This document shows positions 36,509 to 45,662 of a stretch of 64,000 nt of DNA, in pieces. Every line of letters starts with the position of its first letter. Position 1 is the first letter of the stretch. Origin of the DNA: Pseudomonas sp. Bout1 (lineage in GTDB: Bacteria > Pseudomonadota > Gammaproteobacteria > Pseudomonadales > Pseudomonadaceae); the NCBI RefSeq assembly GCF_034314165.1, contig NZ_JAVIWK010000001.1, positions 1,255,001-1,319,000 of the forward strand, written 5' to 3'. The translations under genes were made by a program, and so were the position numbers. Below the pieces are notes generated by a model. It saw nothing but the letters and a program-made list of their open reading frames with translations, was not told where the DNA came from and searched no databases.

Positions 36509-37027
36509 TTAAGGGCGATCCAGTCTTTCGGCCACACCTATGCAGATGGCCATGATCAATTTCAGTTCCTTTTGCACGGTGCTCAGGGACACATCGAGCT
36601 TGTCGGCGATCTCCTGATAGCTGCAACCGTGCAGGCGGCTGAGGATGAAAATTTGCTGCTGACGGGCGCTCAACTGGCCGAGGCTGACGCTCAGGTGCTC
36701 CAGCAATTGCTCGGCCTGGGTTGCGTCTTCGGGGGTGCTGACGGGCGAGGCGATGCTTTGCAGCACGTCCAGCGGGACATCTTCCTGCAGGGTGCGGGCC
36801 TGAATCCTGCGGGCGCGCAGGTGATCCAGCGCAAGGTTGCGCGCCGTCTGGTACACGAAGGGTTCGAGGTGGTCGATCGGCCGTTCGCTCAAGGCCCGGG
36901 TAACGCGCAGGTAGGTTTCCTGCAGCAGGTCCTCGGCGGTGCTGTGGTTGTTCACCATGCGCTGCAAGGTGCGCAGCAGGATCACCCGTTGGGTAAGGAA
37001 GACTTGGTTGAAGCGAGATTGGCTCAC
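36509..37027 (-). CDS. hxuI: FecI-type ECF sigma factor (HxuI-like)
   Basis: A 172-residue sigma-70 family protein with only regions 2 and 4. Region 2 has NHSTAEDLLQETYLRVTRAL and FVYQTARNLALDHLRARRI; region 4 has LSARQQQIFILSRLHGCSYQ followed by the recognition helix STVQKELKLIM. It directs transcription of the adjacent receptor gene in systems of this type. A well-formed Fur box lies about 26 bases before its ATG, so expression should rise on iron limitation. Confidence 0.92.
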   Translation of the reverse strand: MSQSRFNQVFLTQRVILLRTLQRMVNNHSTAEDLLQETYLRVTRALSERPIDHLEPFVYQTARNLALDHLRARRIQARTLQEDVPLDVLQSIASPVSTPEDATQAEQLLEHLSVSLGQLSARQQQIFILSRLHGCSYQEIADKLDVSLSTVQKELKLIMAICIGVAERLDRP

Positions 37028-37052
37028 AGAGATACCAGACCGATTTGCAGCG

Positions 37053-37071
37053 AATGATAATGCTTATCATC
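37053..37071. promoter_or_regulatory. Fur box upstream of the ECF sigma factor gene
   Basis: AATGATAATGCTTATCATC, a nearly perfect dyad (AATGATAA/TTATCATC) close to the Fur consensus, centred 35 bases upstream of the sigma factor ATG. Confidence 0.85.
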
Positions 37072-37114
37072 AACGCAAATGGCAAGGGGCTATTTTTGAG
37101 CATGAAGCAAGGCC

Positions 37115-37203
37115 CTGTGGGAGCCGGGCTTGCCCGCGATGCAGTCCACGCGGTCTGTCAGGTGGACCGCGGTGATGCAATCGCAGGCAAGCCAGCTCCT
37201 ACA
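37115..37203. repeat. REP-type inverted repeat pair (GGAGCTGGCTTGCC class)
   Basis: CTGTGGGAGCCGGGCTTGCC faces GGCAAGCCAGCTCCTACAG between the sigma factor and gap genes, with an inner dyad GTCCACGCGG/CAGGTGGACC. Confidence 0.85.
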
Positions 37204-37224
37204 GGAGAGGTGAGCACCGCTGGT

Positions 37225-38226
37225 TTATTCGGCGTTGCACAGCGCCAGGCAGTTATCCAGCATACGGTTGGAGAAGCCCCACTCGTTGTCGTACCAGGCG
37301 AGCACTTTCAGCAGTTTGCCGCTGACCTTGGTGTGATTGGCGTCGAAGATCGACGAAAGCGGGTTGTGGTTAAAGTCACTGGAAACCAGCGGCAGGGTGT
37401 TGTAGCCGAGGATTTTCGAGTGCTGGCTGGCTTCTTTGAGCAGCGCGTTGACTTGTTCGGCGCTGGCTTCTTTTTTCAGCTGTACGGTGAGGTCTACCAG
37501 CGACACGTTGATCACCGGTACACGCACGGCCATGCCGGTCAGCTTGCCTGCCAGTTCCGGCAGCACCAGGCCCACGGCTTCGGCGGCGCCGGTCTTGCTC
37601 GGGATCATGTTCTGGGTGGCCGAGCGCGCCCGGTACGGGTCGGTGTGGTAGACGTCGGTCAGGTTCTGGTCGTTGGTGTAGGCGTGGATGGTGGTCATCA
37701 AGCCGCTTTCGATGCCCAGCTCGCGGTGCAGCACCTGGGCCACCGGCGCCAGGCAGTTGGTGGTGCAGGAAGCGTTGGAGATGATCTGGTGGGATTGACG
37801 CAAAATGTCATGGTTTACCCCGTACACCACGGTGGCATCGGCGCCTTTGGCCGGGGCGGAGATGATCACCTTGCGCGCGCCGGCGGTAATATGGGCGGCC
37901 GCCTTGTCGCGGTCGGTGAACAGGCCGGTGCATTCGAACACCACATCCACTTTGTGTGCAGCCCACGGCAGGTCGGCGGGGTTACGAATGGCACTCACGG
38001 CAATCCGGTCACCATTGACGGTCAGGCTTTCCTGATCGTGGGCGACCTCTGCATCGAAAGTACCGTGGACGGTGTCGTATTTAAGCAGGTGGGCATTGAT
38101 CGAGCTGTCGCCAAGATCGTTGATGGCGACGATCTGCAAATCCTGACGGTAGCCTTGGGTATAAAGTGCGCGCAGGACATTACGGCCAATACGGCCAAAA
38201 CCATTGATAGCGATACGTAGAGTCAT
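37225..38226 (-). CDS. gap: Type I glyceraldehyde-3-phosphate dehydrogenase
   Basis: A 333-residue NAD-dependent GAPDH converting glyceraldehyde 3-phosphate to 1,3-bisphosphoglycerate. The Rossmann start is [18 protein letters not shown], the catalytic Cys is in [13 protein letters not shown] (~residue 154), the catalytic His in [12 protein letters not shown], and the C-terminus has [13 protein letters not shown]. It is divergent from edd, with a HexR operator 25 bases upstream, the arrangement known in P. putida and P. aeruginosa where HexR represses gap until 2-keto-3-deoxy-6-phosphogluconate accumulates. Confidence 0.96.
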   Translation of the reverse strand: MTLRIAINGFGRIGRNVLRALYTQGYRQDLQIVAINDLGDSSINAHLLKYDTVHGTFDAEVAHDQESLTVNGDRIAVSAIRNPADLPWAAHKVDVVFECTGLFTDRDKAAAHITAGARKVIISAPAKGADATVVYGVNHDILRQSHQIISNASCTTNCLAPVAQVLHRELGIESGLMTTIHAYTNDQNLTDVYHTDPYRARSATQNMIPSKTGAAEAVGLVLPELAGKLTGMAVRVPVINVSLVDLTVQLKKEASAEQVNALLKEASQHSKILGYNTLPLVSSDFNHNPLSSIFDANHTKVSGKLLKVLAWYDNEWGFSNRMLDNCLALCNAE

Positions 38227-38250
38227 TGGAAGGTGCCTGTCGTCGATTTG

Positions 38251-38265
38251 TTGTAAGAATTACAA
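38251..38265. promoter_or_regulatory. HexR operator before gap
   Basis: TTGT-N7-ACAA (TTGTAAGAATTACAA), exactly the Pseudomonas HexR consensus, 25 bases upstream of the gap start codon. Confidence 0.85.
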
Positions 38266-38312
38266 GATTATTCGCATAAAAATAGAAAACAAGCCTTTTT
38301 AGTGGCAATATT

Positions 38313-38327
38313 TTGTTCAATCTACAA
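38313..38327. promoter_or_regulatory. HexR operator before edd
   Basis: TTGT-N7-ACAA (TTGTTCAATCTACAA), about 120 bases upstream of the edd ATG and 62 bases from the first site. Confidence 0.82.
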
Positions 38328-38447
38328 CGAGTGACCTGAATCAACTGGTCCGATTGGTCAAGCAACACCCTGCCAACCTCTTCGCGGCGGGCTTTTGACC
38401 AGCATAGACTTTCAGGTCGCCATATCCGTTAGCCTGGAGTTCTATAC

Positions 38448-40274
38448 ATGCATCCCCGCGTACTTGAGGTCACCGAACGGCTTATCGCCCGCAGCCGTGC
38501 AACCCGTGAGGCATACCTTGCGCTCATTCGCGGCGCTGCCAGCGACGGTCCGATGCGCGGCAAGCTGCAGTGCGCCAACTTTGCCCACGGCGTGGCCGGC
38601 TGCGGCACCGAAGACAAAAACAGCCTGCGTATGATGAACGCCGCCAACGTGGCAATTGTTTCGTCATATAACGACATGCTTTCGGCCCACCAGCCGTACG
38701 AACATTTCCCCGAGCAAATCAAAAAAGCCCTGCGTGAAGTCGGCTCCGTGGGTCAGTTCGCTGGCGGCACTCCCGCCATGTGCGACGGCGTGACCCAGGG
38801 CGAGCCAGGCATGGAACTCAGCCTGCTGAGTCGTGAAGTGATTGCGATGTCGACGGCGGTAGCGCTGTCCCACAACATGTTCGACGCGGCGCTGATGCTG
38901 GGCATTTGTGACAAGATCGTGCCTGGCCTGATGATGGGCGCCTTGCGCTACGGCCACCTGCCGATGATCTTCGTACCGGGCGGGCCAATGCCGTCGGGTA
39001 TCTCCAACAAACAGAAAGCCGACGTGCGCCAGCGCTACGCCGAAGGCAAGGCCACCCGCGAAGAGCTGCTGGAATCGGAGATGAAGTCCTACCACAGCCC
39101 CGGTACCTGCACCTTTTACGGCACCGCCAACACCAACCAATTGCTGATGGAAGTGATGGGCCTGCACTTGCCGGGCGCCTCGTTCGTCAACCCGTACACG
39201 CCGCTGCGTGACGCCCTGACCCGCGAAGCTGCGCATCAGGTCACGCGCCTGACCAAAGCCAACGGTAATTTCACGCCGATCGGTGAGATCGTCGACGAGA
39301 AATCCATCGTCAACTCCATCATTGCCCTCAACGCTACTGGCGGGTCCACCAACCACACCCTGCACATGCCGGCCATCGCCATGTCGGCGGGCATCATCCT
39401 GACCTGGGATGACATGGCTGACCTCTCCGAGGTGGTGCCGACCCTGTCCCACGTGTATCCAAACGGCAAGGCTGACATCAACCACTTCCAGGCGGCGGGC
39501 GGCATGTCGTTCCTGATCCGCGAACTGCTGGAGGCCGGGCTGCTGCACAACGACGTCAACACCGTGGCCGGTCATGGCCTGAGCCGCTACACCCAGGAAC
39601 CGTTCCTGGTGGACGGCGAACTGGTATGGCGTGAAGGCCCGATCGAAAGCCTCGACGAAACCATCCTGCGTCCCGTGGCCCGTGCGTTTTCCCCGGAAGG
39701 CGGCTTGCGGGTAATGGAAGGCAACCTCGGCCGTGGTGTGATGAAAGTCTCCGCCGTGGCGCTCGAGCACCAAATCGTCGAAGCGCCGGCGGTGGTGTTC
39801 CAGGACCAACAAGACTTGGCCGACGCGTTCAAGGCCGGTGAACTGGAAAAAGACTTTGTCGCCGTGATGCGCTTCCAGGGCCCGCGCTCCAATGGCATGC
39901 CGGAATTGCACAAGATGACCCCGTTCCTCGGCGTTTTGCAGGATCGTGGTTTCAAGGTTGCCCTGGTAACAGACGGGCGCATGTCCGGCGCGTCGGGTAA
40001 GATTCCCGCCGCGATTCATGTCAACCCCGAAGCTCAGAGCGGCGGGCCACTGGCACGTGTGCGCGATGGCGATATTATTCGTGTGGATGGCGTCAAAGGC
40101 ACCTTGGAGCTTAAGGTGGACGCCGAAGAATTTGCAGCGCGCACGCCTGCCACGGGCCTTCTGGGCAATAACGTGGGGGCCGGTCGCGAGCTGTTTGCGT
40201 TTATGCGTCTGGCCGCAAGCTCCGCAGAGCAGGGCGCCAGCGCCTTTACCTCTGCCCTGGAGACACTTAAGTGA
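38448..40274 (+). CDS. edd: Phosphogluconate dehydratase (Entner-Doudoroff)
   Basis: A 608-residue IlvD/Edd-family [4Fe-4S] dehydratase turning 6-phosphogluconate into 2-keto-3-deoxy-6-phosphogluconate. The family motifs include [20 protein letters not shown] (~residue 105), [15 protein letters not shown] (cluster Cys), [15 protein letters not shown] (cluster Cys) and [19 protein letters not shown] near the C-terminus. GGAG precedes the ATG by 8 bases. It is the first gene of edd-glk-gltR-gtrS and is controlled by the HexR site upstream. Its stop overlaps the glk start (GTGA). Confidence 0.96.
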   Translation: MHPRVLEVTERLIARSRATREAYLALIRGAASDGPMRGKLQCANFAHGVAGCGTEDKNSLRMMNAANVAIVSSYNDMLSAHQPYEHFPEQIKKALREVGSVGQFAGGTPAMCDGVTQGEPGMELSLLSREVIAMSTAVALSHNMFDAALMLGICDKIVPGLMMGALRYGHLPMIFVPGGPMPSGISNKQKADVRQRYAEGKATREELLESEMKSYHSPGTCTFYGTANTNQLLMEVMGLHLPGASFVNPYTPLRDALTREAAHQVTRLTKANGNFTPIGEIVDEKSIVNSIIALNATGGSTNHTLHMPAIAMSAGIILTWDDMADLSEVVPTLSHVYPNGKADINHFQAAGGMSFLIRELLEAGLLHNDVNTVAGHGLSRYTQEPFLVDGELVWREGPIESLDETILRPVARAFSPEGGLRVMEGNLGRGVMKVSAVALEHQIVEAPAVVFQDQQDLADAFKAGELEKDFVAVMRFQGPRSNGMPELHKMTPFLGVLQDRGFKVALVTDGRMSGASGKIPAAIHVNPEAQSGGPLARVRDGDIIRVDGVKGTLELKVDAEEFAARTPATGLLGNNVGAGRELFAFMRLAASSAEQGASAFTSALETLK

Positions 40275-41227
40275 AGCTTGCGCTGGTCGGTGATATCGGT
40301 GGTACCAACGCCCGTTTTGCGTTGTGGCGGGATCAGGCGCTGCACTCGATCCGCGTCCACGCGACGGCGGATCATGCCAGCCCCGAAGAGGCGATCCAGG
40401 TCTATCTGAAGGAAGAAGGCCTGGCGATCGGCTCGATCGGTGCGGTGTGCCTGTCGGTTGCGGGGCCGGTGAGTGGAGATGAATTTAAATTCACCAACAA
40501 TCACTGGCGCCTGAGCAAGACTGCTTTTTGCAAAACCTTGCAGGTGGACGAACTGCTGCTGGTGAATGATTTTTCGGCCATGGCGCTGGGCATGACCCGC
40601 CTGAAGCCGGACGAATTTCGCGTGGTGTGCGAAGGTACGCCGGAGCCGCTGCGCCCGGCCGTGGTAATCGGCCCGGGCACTGGCCTGGGCGTAGGCACCC
40701 TGCTCGACCTCGGCGGCGGCCGTTGGGCGGCATTGCCGGGGGAGGGCGGCCATGTCGACCTGCCGGTGAGCAGCCCGCGCGAAGCCCAGCTGTGGCAGCA
40801 CATCTACACTGAGATCGGCCATGTCAGCGCTGAAACCGCCTTGAGCGGTGGTGGTTTGCCGAGGTTGTACCGGGCGATCTGCGCGGTGGACGGCCATGAG
40901 GCGGTCCTGGAAACCCCCGAGGCCATCACGGCTGCTGGCCTGGCGGGCGACCCGATTGCCCTGGAAGTGCTGGACCAGTTCAGTATCTGGCTGGGCCGCG
41001 TCGCCGGTAACAACGTGCTGACCACCGGCGGTCGTGGTGGGGTATACATCGTTGGCGGCGTGATACCGCGCTTTGCCGACTTCTTTATCAAAAGTGGTTT
41101 TGCCAAGAGTTTTGGCGACAAAGGCTGCATGAGCGACTACTTCAAAGGCATTCCGGTGTGGCTGGTGACCGCACCGTATTCCGGTTTGACCGGGGCAGGT
41201 GTAGCGCTGGAGCAGGCATTTGCCTAG
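40271..41227 (+). CDS. glk: Glucokinase
   Basis: A 318-residue ATP-dependent glucokinase of the bacterial Glk (ROK-like fold) family. The phosphate-binding start is [14 protein letters not shown], the catalytic Asp is in [12 protein letters not shown] (~residue 100), and the second nucleotide motif is [13 protein letters not shown]. The start is GTG at 40271, overlapping the edd stop by four bases, so translation is coupled. It phosphorylates cytoplasmic glucose before the Entner-Doudoroff route. Confidence 0.94.
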   Translation: MKLALVGDIGGTNARFALWRDQALHSIRVHATADHASPEEAIQVYLKEEGLAIGSIGAVCLSVAGPVSGDEFKFTNNHWRLSKTAFCKTLQVDELLLVNDFSAMALGMTRLKPDEFRVVCEGTPEPLRPAVVIGPGTGLGVGTLLDLGGGRWAALPGEGGHVDLPVSSPREAQLWQHIYTEIGHVSAETALSGGGLPRLYRAICAVDGHEAVLETPEAITAAGLAGDPIALEVLDQFSIWLGRVAGNNVLTTGGRGGVYIVGGVIPRFADFFIKSGFAKSFGDKGCMSDYFKGIPVWLVTAPYSGLTGAGVALEQAFA

Positions 41228-41235
41228 GCAGTGAT

Positions 41236-41312
41236 GGCGCCATCGCAGGCAAGCCAGCTCCCACAGGGGAATGCATTCCAAATGTGGGAGCTGGCTTGCC
41301 TGCGATGAGGCC
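41236..41312. repeat. REP-type inverted repeat pair (GGAGCTGGCTTGCC class, outward order)
   Basis: ATCGCAGGCAAGCCAGCTCC faces GGAGCTGGCTTGCCTGCGAT between glk and gltR. Confidence 0.85.
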
Positions 41313-41367
41313 CTCCAGAACAACGAATTATTAAGCCCGTCCCATCCCTAACAACAAGGACGACCCC

Positions 41368-42099
41368 GTGAGCGTAATCAGTAAATCCATTCTCCTGGTC
41401 GACGACGACCAGGAAATCCGCGAATTGCTGCAAACCTACCTCAGCCGCGCCGGTTTCCAGGTGCGCGGTGTGCCGGATGGCGCGGGGTTCCGCCAGGCGA
41501 TGAACGAAGCGCCGTGCGACCTGGTGATCCTTGATGTGATGCTGCCGGACGAAGACGGCTTCAGCCTTTGCCGCTGGATCCGCCAGCACCCGCGCCAGGC
41601 GCAGGTGCCGATCATCATGCTCACCGCCAGTTCCGACGAGGCCGACCGCGTGATCGGCCTGGAACTGGGCGCCGACGATTACATCGGCAAACCCTTCAGC
41701 CCGCGCGAGCTGCAGGCGCGGGTCAAGGCGCTGCTGCGCCGCGCCCAGTTTGGCCAGGAGCGCAGCGGTGGCGAGGTGCTGGTGTTTGGCGAGTGGCGCC
41801 TGGACATGGTCAGCCACCGGCTGTTCCACGTCGACGGCGAGGAAGTGATTCTCTCCGGTGCCGACTTTGCCCTGCTGAAACTGTTCCTTGACCATCCCCA
41901 GCAAATCCTCGACCGCGACACCATCGGCAACGCCACCCGTGGCCGCGACCTGATGCCGCTGGACCGGATTGTCGACATGGCCGTCAGCCGCTTGCGCCAA
42001 CGCCTGCGCGACACCGAAAAACCACCCCGGCTGATCCGCACCGTGCGCGGCAGTGGCTATCAATTGGCAGCCAGCGTGGTTGCCGGCAATGCCCACTGA
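41368..42099 (+). CDS. gltR: Response regulator GltR (OmpR family)
   Basis: A 243-residue regulator controlling glucose uptake genes in Pseudomonas. The receiver has LLVDDDQEIRE, acceptor Asp in VILDVMLPDEDG (~residue 57) and Lys in YIGKPFSP; the C-terminal winged HTH has LSGADFALLKLFLDHP and the wing RTVRGSGYQL. It starts with GTG at 41368; AAGGA 7 bases upstream sits within an A-rich AACAACAAGG stretch that fits the Hfq/Crc target pattern. Its end overlaps the sensor kinase gene by 11 bases. Confidence 0.9.
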   Translation: MSVISKSILLVDDDQEIRELLQTYLSRAGFQVRGVPDGAGFRQAMNEAPCDLVILDVMLPDEDGFSLCRWIRQHPRQAQVPIIMLTASSDEADRVIGLELGADDYIGKPFSPRELQARVKALLRRAQFGQERSGGEVLVFGEWRLDMVSHRLFHVDGEEVILSGADFALLKLFLDHPQQILDRDTIGNATRGRDLMPLDRIVDMAVSRLRQRLRDTEKPPRLIRTVRGSGYQLAASVVAGNAH

Positions 42100-43558
42100 G
42101 CGCCTGCGTGAACTGCGCCGGCGGGTCCCGGTGCCGCGCTCGTTGCTGGGGCGGATGTTACTGCTGACCCTGTTGGCCGTGCTGTTCGCCCAAGCGTTGT
42201 CCAGCGTGATCTGGGTGTCGCAACTGCGCGCCACCCAGCTCGAAGGCCTGGTGACGGCGGCTCGCAGCCTGGCGCATTCGATGACCGCCAGCGTGAGTTA
42301 TTTCCGTTCGTTGCCCGTGGCCTTTCGGCCGCTGGTGCTGGACCAATTGCGCAGCATGGGCGGCACCCGGTTTGTGGTGACCCTCAACGACAAGCCGTTG
42401 GACATGGCGGTGTTGCCGGAAACCCCGCGCAAGCACGCGGTGCTCGGCGCCGTCGAGGAAGTGCTGCGCCAGACCCTGGGCAGCGATGTGCATGTGTCGG
42501 TGGAATTCGTCAGTGCCGAAGACCTGCGTATTTTCAATGCCGGCTTGAAACTCGATGAATTGCCGCGTTCCTGGGCGCATTACGCGCTGACCCTGGAGCC
42601 GGTCAACCCACCGGTGCTGGTGACCCAGATCCAACTGGCGCAGGGCGAATGGCTGTACATCGCGTCCTTGTTGCCCGAGCCTTATACCAGCCTCGAAGAG
42701 CAAGGCCTGCCCTACCAGCAGGTGTGGTTCATCGTGCTCACCAGCGGCTTCCTGTTGCTGTTTATCGGCCTGTTGGTGCACTGGCAAAGCCGTCCGCTCA
42801 AGCGCCTGGCACGCGCCGCACGGGACATGTCCCTGGGCGCCGACGTGGAGCCGGTGGCCGAAGGCGGCGGCAGCGAAGTGGTGGAAGTGGGCCGGGCCTT
42901 TAATGCGATGCGCGAACGCATCAGCCGTTACCTGACTGAACGCAGCCAGTTGTTCAGTGCGATTTCCCACGATTTGCGCACGCCCATCACACGCTTGCGG
43001 TTGCGGGTGGAATTGCTGGAGGACGAAAACCTGCAAATCAAATTCGGTCGCGACCTGGATGAACTGGAGTTGCTGGTCAAAGGCGCGCTGCAGTGCGTCA
43101 AAGACACCGATATCCACGAAAACATCGAGCCGGTGGACCTCAACCACGTACTCGACTGCCTGGTAGAGCCCTACCTGGCGCCCAACGGCAACGGGCGTGT
43201 GACCCAGCATGGCCGCGCGCTAACGACGTATCCGGGCAAGCCGCTGGCACTCAAGCGTTGCATTGGCAACCTGATCGACAACGCATTGAAGTACGGGCAG
43301 AACGCGCATTTGCATATCGAAGACGACGGTGCGCAGTTCATCCTCCATGTCGACGACGAAGGCCCGGGCGTGCCGGAACAGCGCTTGGAGCAAGTCTTCG
43401 AACCGCACTTCCGCCTGGCCGGGCAGCAGCAGGGTTATGGCCTGGGCCTGGGTATTGCCCGCAACATTGCCCACAGCCATGGCGGTGAAGTGAGTTTGCA
43501 GAATTTGCGCGAGGGTGGTTTGCGGGTGACCTTGCAACTACCCCGCGGCCTGGATTAG
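42089..43558 (+). CDS. gtrS: Sensor histidine kinase GtrS
   Basis: A 489-residue inner-membrane kinase. TM1 is LLLTLLAVLFAQALSSVIWV (~22-41); a periplasmic domain follows (~45-230), in P. aeruginosa reported to bind 2-ketogluconate and 6-phosphogluconate; TM2 is WFIVLTSGFLLLFIGLLVHW, then HAMP, HisKA (FSAISHDLRTPITRLRLRVE, His ~residue 295), and HATPase (NLIDNALKYG, DDEGPGVP, GYGLGLGIARN). The ATG at 42089 lies inside the gltR end, as expected for a coupled pair. Glucose transporter genes, which follow in several relatives, are not found after it here. Confidence 0.9.
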   Translation: MPTERLRELRRRVPVPRSLLGRMLLLTLLAVLFAQALSSVIWVSQLRATQLEGLVTAARSLAHSMTASVSYFRSLPVAFRPLVLDQLRSMGGTRFVVTLNDKPLDMAVLPETPRKHAVLGAVEEVLRQTLGSDVHVSVEFVSAEDLRIFNAGLKLDELPRSWAHYALTLEPVNPPVLVTQIQLAQGEWLYIASLLPEPYTSLEEQGLPYQQVWFIVLTSGFLLLFIGLLVHWQSRPLKRLARAARDMSLGADVEPVAEGGGSEVVEVGRAFNAMRERISRYLTERSQLFSAISHDLRTPITRLRLRVELLEDENLQIKFGRDLDELELLVKGALQCVKDTDIHENIEPVDLNHVLDCLVEPYLAPNGNGRVTQHGRALTTYPGKPLALKRCIGNLIDNALKYGQNAHLHIEDDGAQFILHVDDEGPGVPEQRLEQVFEPHFRLAGQQQGYGLGLGIARNIAHSHGGEVSLQNLREGGLRVTLQLPRGLD

Positions 43559-43590
43559 CGGCCACCCATACTGGAAGTGATTGAGTGCTT

Positions 43591-43682
43591 GTGGTGAGGG
43601 AGCTTGCTCCCGCTGGGGCGCGAAGCGGCCCCAAAAGATGGGACTGCTGCGCAGTCCAGCGGGAGCAAGCTCCCTCACTACA
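43591..43682. repeat. REP-type inverted repeat pair (GGCGAGGGAGC class)
   Basis: GTGAGGGAGCTTGCTCCCGC faces GCGGGAGCAAGCTCCCTCAC, with GCGAAGCGGCCCC inside, after gtrS. Confidence 0.85.
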
Positions 43683-43711
43683 TGGGGTAGTGCCCGGCGT
43701 TATAACCGCGG

Positions 43712-44641
43712 CTAGACGCTCTGGCGCAACCTGGCCAGATCCCGCAAGGGCGGCGCACCAAACAGCCGGCTGTATTCGCGACTGAACTGCGAGGCGCTTT
43801 CATAGCCCACCCGATACCCCGCCGCCGAGGCTTCCAGGCCCTCGGAGATCATCAATCGCCGGGCCTCCTGCAAGCGCAGTTGCTTCTGGTATTGCAATGG
43901 GCTCATGGCGGTCATCGCCTTGAAACGGTGGTGCAGGGTCGAGACGCTGAGGTTTACTTCCTTGGCCAGGTCATCAATGCGCAGCGGCTGTTCGTAGTTG
44001 CCGTTCAACCAACTGATCGCCTGGCTGACCCGATGGCTCTGACTATTGGCGACGGCGATTTCATACAGCCGATAACCCTGCGGGCCACGCAACATGCGAT
44101 AGAGGATTTCGCGATTGATCAACGGCGCCAGCATCGCGATGTCTTTCGGTGTGTCCAACAATCGGGTCAGGCGCAGCACGGCGTCGAGCAGTTGGGTGTC
44201 CAGTCGGTCGACATACATCCCGCGGGACGTCGGGCGTGTGGGCACGCCCATGGGGCCGGCTTCGGCAATCAGTGCGGTGATCTGTGCCGGGTCGATATTC
44301 ACCCGAATCGACAGGTTGGGATCTTCCGGCGTTGCGTCAAGGATGCGCCCGGCCACCGGCATCGAGACCGAGAACACCAGGTAATTGAGCGGGTCGTAGG
44401 CGAATACTTCGTCTGCCAGGCGCACTTCCTTGCGGCCCTGGGCGAGGATGCACAGGGCAGGCTCCACCAGCACCGGCATGAAGTCGCGCGGGGTGTTATG
44501 GCGGTTGAGGTACAGCGAAGTGATCGCCGTACCGTAGGAACCATCCTCCCATGTGTGCCGGCGCACGATGCCGGCGAGTTCTGCGCGCTGCTTTTCCATA
44601 TCGGCGTCGAGGGGCGTGGGGCAAAGTTCGGGCGACGACAT
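43712..44641 (-). CDS. AraC-family transcriptional regulator
   Basis: A 309-residue regulator. The N-terminal AraC_N ligand-binding domain (~15-170: TAITSLYLNRHNTPRDFMPV, then LCILAQGRKEVRLADEVFAY) is of the type found in regulators of alcohol or xenobiotic oxidation. The C-terminal pair of HTHs starts at ~200 (LRIDDLAKEVNLSVSTLHHR and ASAAGYRVGYESASQFSREY). The ATG at 44641 has GAGG 7 bases upstream. It is divergent from the monooxygenase-like gene at 44968, and the space between holds an 11-base inverted repeat that could be its operator pair. Confidence 0.88.
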   Translation of the reverse strand: MSSPELCPTPLDADMEKQRAELAGIVRRHTWEDGSYGTAITSLYLNRHNTPRDFMPVLVEPALCILAQGRKEVRLADEVFAYDPLNYLVFSVSMPVAGRILDATPEDPNLSIRVNIDPAQITALIAEAGPMGVPTRPTSRGMYVDRLDTQLLDAVLRLTRLLDTPKDIAMLAPLINREILYRMLRGPQGYRLYEIAVANSQSHRVSQAISWLNGNYEQPLRIDDLAKEVNLSVSTLHHRFKAMTAMSPLQYQKQLRLQEARRLMISEGLEASAAGYRVGYESASQFSREYSRLFGAPPLRDLARLRQSV

Positions 44642-44712
44642 GGCATATCCTCTGGTGCTTTGACGATGGGCACAGCTTAAAGGTGGCTTTGCAAAAAGCG
44701 GTACTTCGATTC

Positions 44713-44852
44713 TGCACAATCCTTGCCTGATCCTGCGAAAAAATGCGAATCAGGCAAGCCGGCGGCTGTCATCCGCCTGAAATACGGCGGTCATGCCGGG
44801 AATAAAATCCGCAGGCCGATTGTTATACCTACGCATCTCGCAGGATTGTGCA
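44713..44852. promoter_or_regulatory. Divergent control region with an inverted pair of 11-base sites
   Basis: TGCACAATCCT at 44713-44723 and its exact reverse complement AGGATTGTGCA at 44842-44852 lie about 72 bases upstream of the AraC gene and 116 bases upstream of the gene at 44968. This 326-base gap contains no gene that I can see; the sites are candidates for AraC-protein binding. Confidence 0.5.
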
Positions 44853-44967
44853 ATAAGCCGGCAGGAATAGACTAACTGCATCCATGCCCGCGCCAGTATC
44901 TTTGATCCTGTGGCAACACGCCCTCACAGTGCTTGCCGAGCATCACTTCTCAACGGGAGAGTCGAAC

Positions 44968-45309
44968 ATGTCCACCCCCATTCCCGCGAGCCATATGGCC
45001 TTTATCCGTGCCCGTACCGGGTGCAGCACCGAACTGGGTGCACGCTTGAGCAGTTTGATCGAACCGGGCCGCCAGGCACAGGGTTGCCTGCAATTTTCGT
45101 TGCAGCATTCCCTGGCCGACCCGGATGTGTGGTTGGTCTCGGGCTTCTGGAGCAGCGAGCAGGCGATGAGTGCCTACTTCAACTCGCCGGCGCTGATGGT
45201 CTTCACCGAGCTGTTGAATGACATGGTGGTCCGCAGCATGGACTTCCAGACCTTTACCGACGCCTCGGCGGCAAACGCCTATGGCGAGTACCTGCAACTG
45301 GCGGGCTAG
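44968..45309 (+). CDS. ABM-domain protein, putative quinol monooxygenase
   Basis: A 113-residue protein of the antibiotic-biosynthesis-monooxygenase fold, small cofactor-free or heme-using enzymes acting as dimers. Features are FIRARTGCSTELGARLSSLI at the start, GCLQFSLQHSLADPDVWLVS and WSSEQAMSAYFNSPALMVF. The ATG at 44968 has GGGAG about 8 bases upstream; in-frame codons to 44884 are not conserved-looking. It is divergent from the AraC regulator, which probably controls it. Substrate unknown. Confidence 0.72.
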   Translation: MSTPIPASHMAFIRARTGCSTELGARLSSLIEPGRQAQGCLQFSLQHSLADPDVWLVSGFWSSEQAMSAYFNSPALMVFTELLNDMVVRSMDFQTFTDASAANAYGEYLQLAG

Positions 45310-45352
45310 TGCTTTAGAATGGCCGCCTTTCCCATTGGCCAGGACCTGCAAC

Positions 45353-45601
45353 ATGGCACGTAAAGAGTTTGCCCAACACGAAGCCGTTTCCGCCTTGGTG
45401 CGTGAAGATGAGGGTGGCTATAGCGCCGCCATCGCCGTGAAGGCGCTGGATGGCATGGGCGCACCGCGCTTTCACAAGATCCTCGATGGCCAGACCTTCA
45501 AGACCGCTGATGACGCCGATGATGCGGCGGCGCTGCAACTTGAGTGCTTGGTCCATATAGACGAAGACGGTCAACTCACTTGGGCAACTGCCGCTAACTA
45601 A
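45353..45601 (+). CDS. Small acidic protein, unknown function
   Basis: An 82-residue protein (MARKEFAQHEAVSALVREDE, then FKTADDADDAAALQLECLVH). AGGA lies 8 bases before the ATG. It is acidic, lacks a signal or membrane segment, and has the look of a small two-layer alpha/beta protein. It begins 43 bases after the ABM gene, so the two may share a transcript, and it ends at a perfect hairpin terminator. No function recognised. Confidence 0.65.
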   Translation: MARKEFAQHEAVSALVREDEGGYSAAIAVKALDGMGAPRFHKILDGQTFKTADDADDAAALQLECLVHIDEDGQLTWATAAN

Positions 45602-45618
45602 GAAACCGCCGATCCAAC

Positions 45619-45653
45619 TGTGGGAGCGGGCAAGTCCGCTCCCACATTTTTTT
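45619..45653 (+). terminator. Rho-independent terminator built from a REP-like hairpin
   Basis: TGTGGGAGCGG/CCGCTCCCACA (11 bp perfect, loop GCAAGT) followed by seven T. The arms share GTGGGAGC with the REP repeats. Confidence 0.85.
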
Positions 45654-45662
45654 GCATGCCAA

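Noticed and set aside
41236..41312. Facing repeats as insertion-sequence ends or a CRISPR array
   Set aside because: There are only two units per site, no transposase, no spacer series and no cas genes; the unit recurs singly between genes as REP elements do.
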